From Chara braunii (Eukaryota > Streptophyta > Charophyceae > Charales > Characeae), in assembly GCA_003427395.1 (NCBI GenBank), contig BFEA01000120.1, positions 2,555,713 to 2,578,906 of the forward strand: a stretch of 23,194 bases of DNA, read 5' to 3'. Both the position numbers and the translations under genes were made by a program. The notes below the pieces were generated by a model. It ran no database searches, was not told the DNA's origin, and worked only from the letters and a program-made list of their open reading frames with translations. Shown here piece by piece: positions 19,113 through 23,194 of this stretch (positions are counted from its first letter, which is position 1; each line of letters starts with the position of its first letter).

Positions 19113-19575
19113 ATTAAATAATCATTCTATAGTAAAATTAAATTTTAAATTTTAAATTTTTATTTCATCTTAAAAAATGTCATTCCAATCTTGAAACTTT
19201 TCGTCTTACTTGAAAACTTTCCTTCCAAGAATGAGGTATCCCTTCTTATTTGAACTACATGCTAGAGATGGAATGAAAGTCAGAATGAGTTCATGAAATA
19301 TTTTAATTGGACTGTCATTCTAAGTAAGGATTTTCAGTCATAAATAGGTTAATCCAGTCTAAATTAGAATATATTTGTTGTAGTAGAATGCAAGTTTAAT
19401 TTAAATATTTCATAAACTCTTCCAGACTTTCATCCCAGCTTGAACAAATAGATGTAGTTGGATGGGAAAACTCATATTTAGATGGAAACTTATCAAATAA
19501 AATTGGAAATTTTAGAATTGGACAAATTGGAATGATAATTTATAAATATGAACGATTGTTTTTTTATGGAATGTT
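19113..19575. other. AT-rich segment inserted in the gypsy pol region
   Basis: About 460 bp of very AT-rich sequence with no open frame separate the protease from the pol spacer. Near its edges AAATAATCATTC (19116-19127) and GAATGATAATTT (19530-19541) are inverted copies (11 of 12). A 15-bp perfect inverted repeat, ATCAACAGAAAAATT, lies just outside (19091-19105 plus, 19600-19614 minus). It may be a MITE-like insertion or the result of a local rearrangement. No target-site duplication was found. Confidence 0.5.
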
Positions 19576-19990
19576 TTTTCAACTTTCATTTCGCGTAGGA
19601 ATTTTTCTGTTGATAGGGATGGCGTAGGGTTTCCTTCCCGTATTACGGAGGATAATCGATCGCCTTTCAAAATCTAGGTTGGCCCGCAATGTCGTGAGAG
19701 CGGGCAGTCCCAAAAGAATGTCGTACGTGCTTACGTCTAATACCACGACATCCCCCAGGGCATGTACTTTTCCCAATCGAAAAGCAACGTTGGTCAGTCT
19801 TCCCACTGTCTTGATTTTCTCTTCATACGCGGAGACGAGATGTTAGCATGATCAGATTTTTTCTTCTTCCCACTTTTTCTACTACCCTTAGCGAGATAGC
19901 CAAGACGGCGGCTCCTGAGTCGATAATGGCATTGTACGGGACTCCCCAGACCTCGATGTCACATTCGGCGGATTTTCATGGGATTGCTTT
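19576..19990 (-). pseudogene. Gypsy aspartic protease (retropepsin)
   Basis: The minus strand gives CDIEVWGVPYNAIIDSGAAV, with the catalytic D-S-G-A encoded at 19921-19910, followed after a frameshift (about 19825) by a frame from 19806 to 19579. That frame has GDVVVLDVSTYDILLGLPAL, the 'D.ILG...L' strand of retropepsins. A TGA at 19976-19978 separates it from the upstream gag frame. The catalytic triplet is intact, but the frame is broken. Confidence 0.85.
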
Positions 19991-20760
19991 GATTCGCAGA
20001 AAGTGATCATCTTTCTGTATTAGTCTCAATCGTATAGGTTCCGACGTACTGGCGAGGTTCGGGTTGTCCTCTTGGACAGGGGTTTTTCCTTTCGTATTCG
20101 TCGTTCTTGCAAGGGCGAATCGTTTTCTGTTCGCCTTGCAGTGTTGCAACATGCGCTCATTAACTTGTTCCAAAATGGATAACAAATGTCTTATTGGGAG
20201 GGGAATGCGGTGATCCAGAGCGCGGACGACGTTTAGGACATTCCCCAGTGACGAAGGTAGGTCCTCCAGACTCCATTTCCCCTGGAGAGGGTCTCCACTC
20301 CGCCACCTCTCGCTGTTCATGTGCGGGTCTAATAGTCCCGATCATTCCTAACCCTAGATATCCTAATGTCACGTACTGGTCTAGAGGAATAACCTCTGTA
20401 GCTTCTTCCGTAGTGGCTAACGCACTCCCTCCTCCTTCCATTTCTTCCAACATTACTCCTACTCTTCTTGGTCCATTAGTGATGGGTGTCGTGGCCACTG
20501 GTGCGCCCCCAACTCGGGCTTGCGCAGGTCCATGGGGACAGTCCCGGGCTATGTGTCCTGGTTGGTGGTACATATAGTAAAAACTCGAGTTGCCCGCCGC
20601 CCTTCCTGTCGCCGGGATCGGGGTCAGTCCGGGCTGTATCGGCGCGACTCTTACGGCAATGAGACGCATCGTTCTCATTAACGACTCTATCCTGGCGTTA
20701 TGTTCGTGCTGCTCCTTCTTGCTTTCCTGTATCAAAGTAACTAACATTTTAGTCAGTTCC
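19976..20760 (-). pseudogene. Gypsy gag C-terminal part with degraded zinc knuckle
   Basis: The frame from 20747 has a helical N-terminal stretch, then YYMYHQPGHIARDC at residues 57-70. This is a C-x2-C-x4-H-x4-C zinc knuckle in which both leading cysteines (57 and 60) have become Tyr, each now TAC where TGC is expected; the His and last Cys remain. A frameshift between about 20320 and 20200 moves the reading to a second frame that ends at 19976 in a Lys/Arg/Gln-rich region leading to the protease. With two ligands lost the finger should not bind zinc. Confidence 0.8.
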
Positions 20761-21547
20761 AGTATCGCAGTAGACTCACTCGATTCTTAGGACTTTCGGA
20801 GGGGGCCGGGGGAGCAGCCATCACTCGAATTCGTACTCCTGTGATTGCGCTGGGAGCCGACCGTTTAGGTTCAATTTTCTCTAGATAGGTGATAGGACAC
20901 GACACGAATCCCATATTCTCAAATTTGTTTTGTAGCGCGGCGAGTTCTGCCTTGGCTCTGGCTAATTCAGACGAATCTCCCTCCCTGGGATAGTCTTCCC
21001 CTTCCAGGAAGCTCGCGACGAATTTCCATTCCATCTCTTCCGCGGCTGCCATGATCTGTTGCAGTGTGTGGTTAATGGGAGAGAACTGTTTTCGCAGTTT
21101 CACCCTCATTGTTCTACTGCGGAGCCCGTCAATAAACAAGTCTTTCCCTACTTGCTCTCCCCGCTCAGTTTTGACAAACATTCGGTAAAACCGATTACGA
21201 TATTCAGTGACGGATCCGAGTGGTTTTTTGACACGATCCTTGATTATAAAAAGAGCTGGTTCTGGATGGATATAATCAAAACGATTCAGGAAGTCTTGTT
21301 CAAACGTCGAAAGATCAGTCCAAACGTAGGTACTGAACCAATGATGCTCATCCCCTCCCAATCTGACGGGGATGTTGATTCTCGCTTCGTCATTGTCGTA
21401 CCGCTGCGCGCGGAGCGTGGCTAGCCACGATCCAGCGAGATGATGCATAGGATCGAAAAGGTAGAGATCAGGCAGGGCCACAGGTGCCCGAGCCCGTGGT
21501 GCTGGTTCCTGATTGGGTTGGTTTGGATTTCGTTGATTGGCGTTCAT
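20753..21547 (-). pseudogene. Gypsy gag, capsid-type domain
   Basis: A 264-codon frame starts at ATG 21547, about 145 bp after the PBS, which fits a gag start. After an Asn/Pro/Gln-rich leader it has a retrotransposon gag domain (about residues 35-175): F.P....AGSWL near its start, WF.TY.W.....FEQDFLNRF, then VTEYRNRFYRMF and LFIDGLR...R. A predicted helix rich in Ala/Glu follows (AKAELAALQNKFENMG). It ends in TGA at 20753 after a frameshift near 20778; the true continuation (ESTAILELTKML) is in the next frame. Confidence 0.88.
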
Positions 21548-21690
21548 ATTGATCGTCTGTCGAGCATTCGACCTGCTTCTGGTTATAATAGGGTCGCGTC
21601 GTGGCGCGTTCCGCCGTCTGGGTCGTCCTCTGTTATCCAGATCGTTCTACACTATCTACCCTCTGGCTAATCCCGGGGGCTTACCACGTA

Positions 21691-21704
21691 TCGCTCCGAT
21701 ACCA
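21691..21704 (-). other. Retrotransposon primer-binding site (initiator tRNA-Met type)
   Basis: The minus strand reads TGGTATCGGAGCGA. Its first 12 bases differ at one position from TGGTATCAGAGC, the usual plant LTR-retrotransposon PBS complementary to the 3' end of initiator tRNA-Met. It lies directly next to the LTR end at 21705 and upstream of gag. Confidence 0.85.
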
Positions 21705-22011
21705 ACCTCACATCCAGCGCAACTTCCTGATCAGAGTGGGATGGGGGCCTGGAAGTGCGAAAAAGGGGTGTGCCAAGGATTTTAGGAAAGTGGGGGTGGA
21801 GTCCCAGGTTGGAACTGAGATCTCCTGTGGCAAGTTTCGGGGGGTATAGGCGCAAAGAGGGTGTACTCAGAAGGGAGGCTGCTGATGTCGTGCATCATAA
21901 GGCAGACGGCATGCGCAGTGCATCCCAGGCTAAAGATCCGGGGCATTTTTCCGCTATCGTCGTACTGACAGATCTAAACACTCTTGCATTCTCACACCAA
22001 ATCCCAACAAC
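21705..22011 (-). repeat. Gypsy LTR, 3' part
   Basis: Sequence upstream of the PBS (minus sense) is homologous in blocks to 1424-2420 in plus orientation. The LTR ends ...TGTGAGGT next to the PBS rather than with the usual ...CA. The far end of the LTR was not located; it probably extends right, past 22011. Tandem-like repeats of GG.ATTCCGGGT.CCTCAA at 22415 and 22475 could belong to its upstream part. Confidence 0.65.
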
Positions 22012-23133
22012 ATTGCCCCTGCCAACGAATTCAACTTTTAAGCCCGAAAAGAAATGGGAATCACCATCTCCTCTGATTTTGCCTTCGTGGCCGGTTGTGC
22101 AGCTCGATCAGTCGTCGGCGCCCTTTGGCTTCGGTTCGAGCTTGCCGAGCGAACTTCGAGGCTCGATAGGCCTGGTGCCGCCAACACTTTTCGCACGGTC
22201 TGCGGGGCCAATAGCGGCTATGGAATTCCACGGCACCACCGTGAGTTGGTGATATGGAAGGAGAAGGTGGAAGGGAGGGAAACTGGTAGTAATAACGACG
22301 AAGTCGGGAGATACTGCATGTTACAAGTTTTCGGGTAATCGGGGGCCCTGGGGTCGTTAGTTATGGCACAGTGAAACTTCCTTGCGCATAATCGGTCGTT
22401 TTGTGTTAGACAGGGGAATTCCGGGTTCCTCAAGTTCCCCCACTTTTGGAGTTGTTCACCTTCCCAGTACTCAAGGTATTCCGGGTCCCTCAAACTTTCG
22501 TGATCGGACATCCAAAAGGAAAATTCTACAGCCATGTCCGTTTACAAAGTCCGTTCCCCTGCATTCTCCTACGGAGCTCAGGGCTGACTCACGCTGGAAA
22601 ACGCGTACGTAGCGACTCAGGTTTCTCGAGATCGCGGTCATACGCAAGCGTGCACGTAGGAAACAACGGGGAGGTTCAGCGGGTCAATCGCATTCAACAT
22701 GCATGCAGATATCTTATCCCTGCGGCATCGAGTGAGATCAGATCATCAAATATCATACATGTGACCAAAGGAGGGGAGAAGAAGGGGGGAGAAGAAGAAG
22801 AAGAAGAGAAGAAAGGATCGCCAACTTCTTATAGCACTCGTGTTGATCGAAAGTTAATGACTAAACCAAAACATCCATAATTGAGTGCATGACTCACGCA
22901 AATGAGTAGTAGACAGAGTCGAAACGGACATCGCAAAACAATAAAAGAGACTCACATTCATTCCATGCATACATACAAAATACAAACAACAAGGAAAATC
23001 CGAGACGATTTACAAAAGAAATCCAAAAAGAAGGCCGCAATAAAATCGACCGTATCCGAATCCAAAATTATACAGAGGAACAGATGAAAAAAAGGAAACA
23101 ACGAAAAGAACCTCATCCCACACCCACACGACT

Positions 23134-23136
<3 letters not shown>
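22012..23136. other. Probable LTR upstream part and flank, no gene recognised
   Basis: No protein family is visible. Two related 22-bp stretches lie 60 bp apart (22415 and 22475). A purine-rich GAA/GGA tract is at about 22770-22818. The final 250 bp before the microsatellite are A-rich on the plus strand. No second boundary of the LTR could be fixed. Confidence 0.35.

Positions 23137-23194
<58 letters not shown>
23137..23194 (+). repeat. (CT)n microsatellite at the window edge
   Basis: An almost uninterrupted CT dinucleotide run continues to the last base, with one TTT interruption near 23187. Its true length is unknown because the window stops inside it; such runs are also common contig ends. 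Confidence 0.95.

Larger units (their letters stand above)
18056..21705 (-). mobile_element. Degenerate Ty3/gypsy retrotransposon internal region, 3'-truncated
   Basis: Reading on the minus strand from 21705: a primer-binding site, a gag domain, a zinc-knuckle remnant, an aspartic protease, a spacer and the first part of RT, the order of Ty3/gypsy. It stops within RT near 18060, where it meets the zinc-knuckle ORF. RNase H, integrase and the 3' LTR are not in the window. It carries at least four frameshifts (about 20778, 20200-20320, 19825 and 18105), several stops and an AT-rich insert at 19113-19575. It is non-functional. Confidence 0.9.

Noticed and set aside
19579-21547. Working gypsy element
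   Set aside because: Several frameshifts and stops, both leading zinc-knuckle cysteines lost, and RT cut off.

Overview
The window looks like nuclear DNA of a eukaryote, most likely a plant or streptophyte alga. It is a graveyard of transposable elements. I found no convincing intact host gene and no prokaryotic gene layout. A charophyte such as Chara would fit the mix of elements, but that is a guess, not something the sequence proves.

Layout. 1-1420 is a pyrimidine-rich stretch without a recognisable gene. 1424-2420 is an LTR-like segment (+) related to the LTR of the Ty3/gypsy element at the far right end. 2421-4400 is unassigned, with a G-run and a 52-bp tandem repeat. 4420-5050 holds SINE-like sequence. 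5721-8485 is a decayed, 5'-truncated LINE (+) with linker, reverse transcriptase and C-terminal region. It is interrupted by a 157-bp retroposed insert with an 18-bp target-site duplication, and by a sequencing-adapter artefact. 8486-9950 is unassigned. 9998-10125 carries tRNA-promoter-like SINE pieces (-). 10130-12627 is mostly AT-rich and unassigned. 12628-13125 is a two-copy 249-bp tandem repeat. 13285-14046 is a non-autonomous hAT-like DNA transposon with TIRs and a near-perfect 8-bp TSD. 14404-14800 holds two more SINE-like units (+). 14996-15189 is a near-perfect long palindrome. 15190-16190 has dispersed short repeats and a run of small hairpins. 16535-17201 is a 269-bp tandem duplication, with a second adapter artefact inside it, lying upstream of a zinc-knuckle/coiled-coil ORF (17405-18055, one internal stop). 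That ORF abuts, tail to tail, the broken 3' edge of a Ty3/gypsy element (-) running 21705 to about 18060: PBS, gag, zinc knuckle, protease, spacer and the start of RT. The gypsy LTR lies to the right of 21705. The window ends in a (CT)n microsatellite.

Two points matter most for a reader. First, two perfect 38-bp Nextera-type transposon-end junction adapters (7844-7881 and 16783-16820), each with duplicated flanks, are assembly artefacts and not biology; removing the first with its duplicated flank puts the LINE reading frame back in register. Second, the elements form a readable nesting history (SINE into LINE, AT-rich segment into gypsy, gypsy cut by another element), and most premature stops are of the kind made by C-to-T or G-to-A changes.
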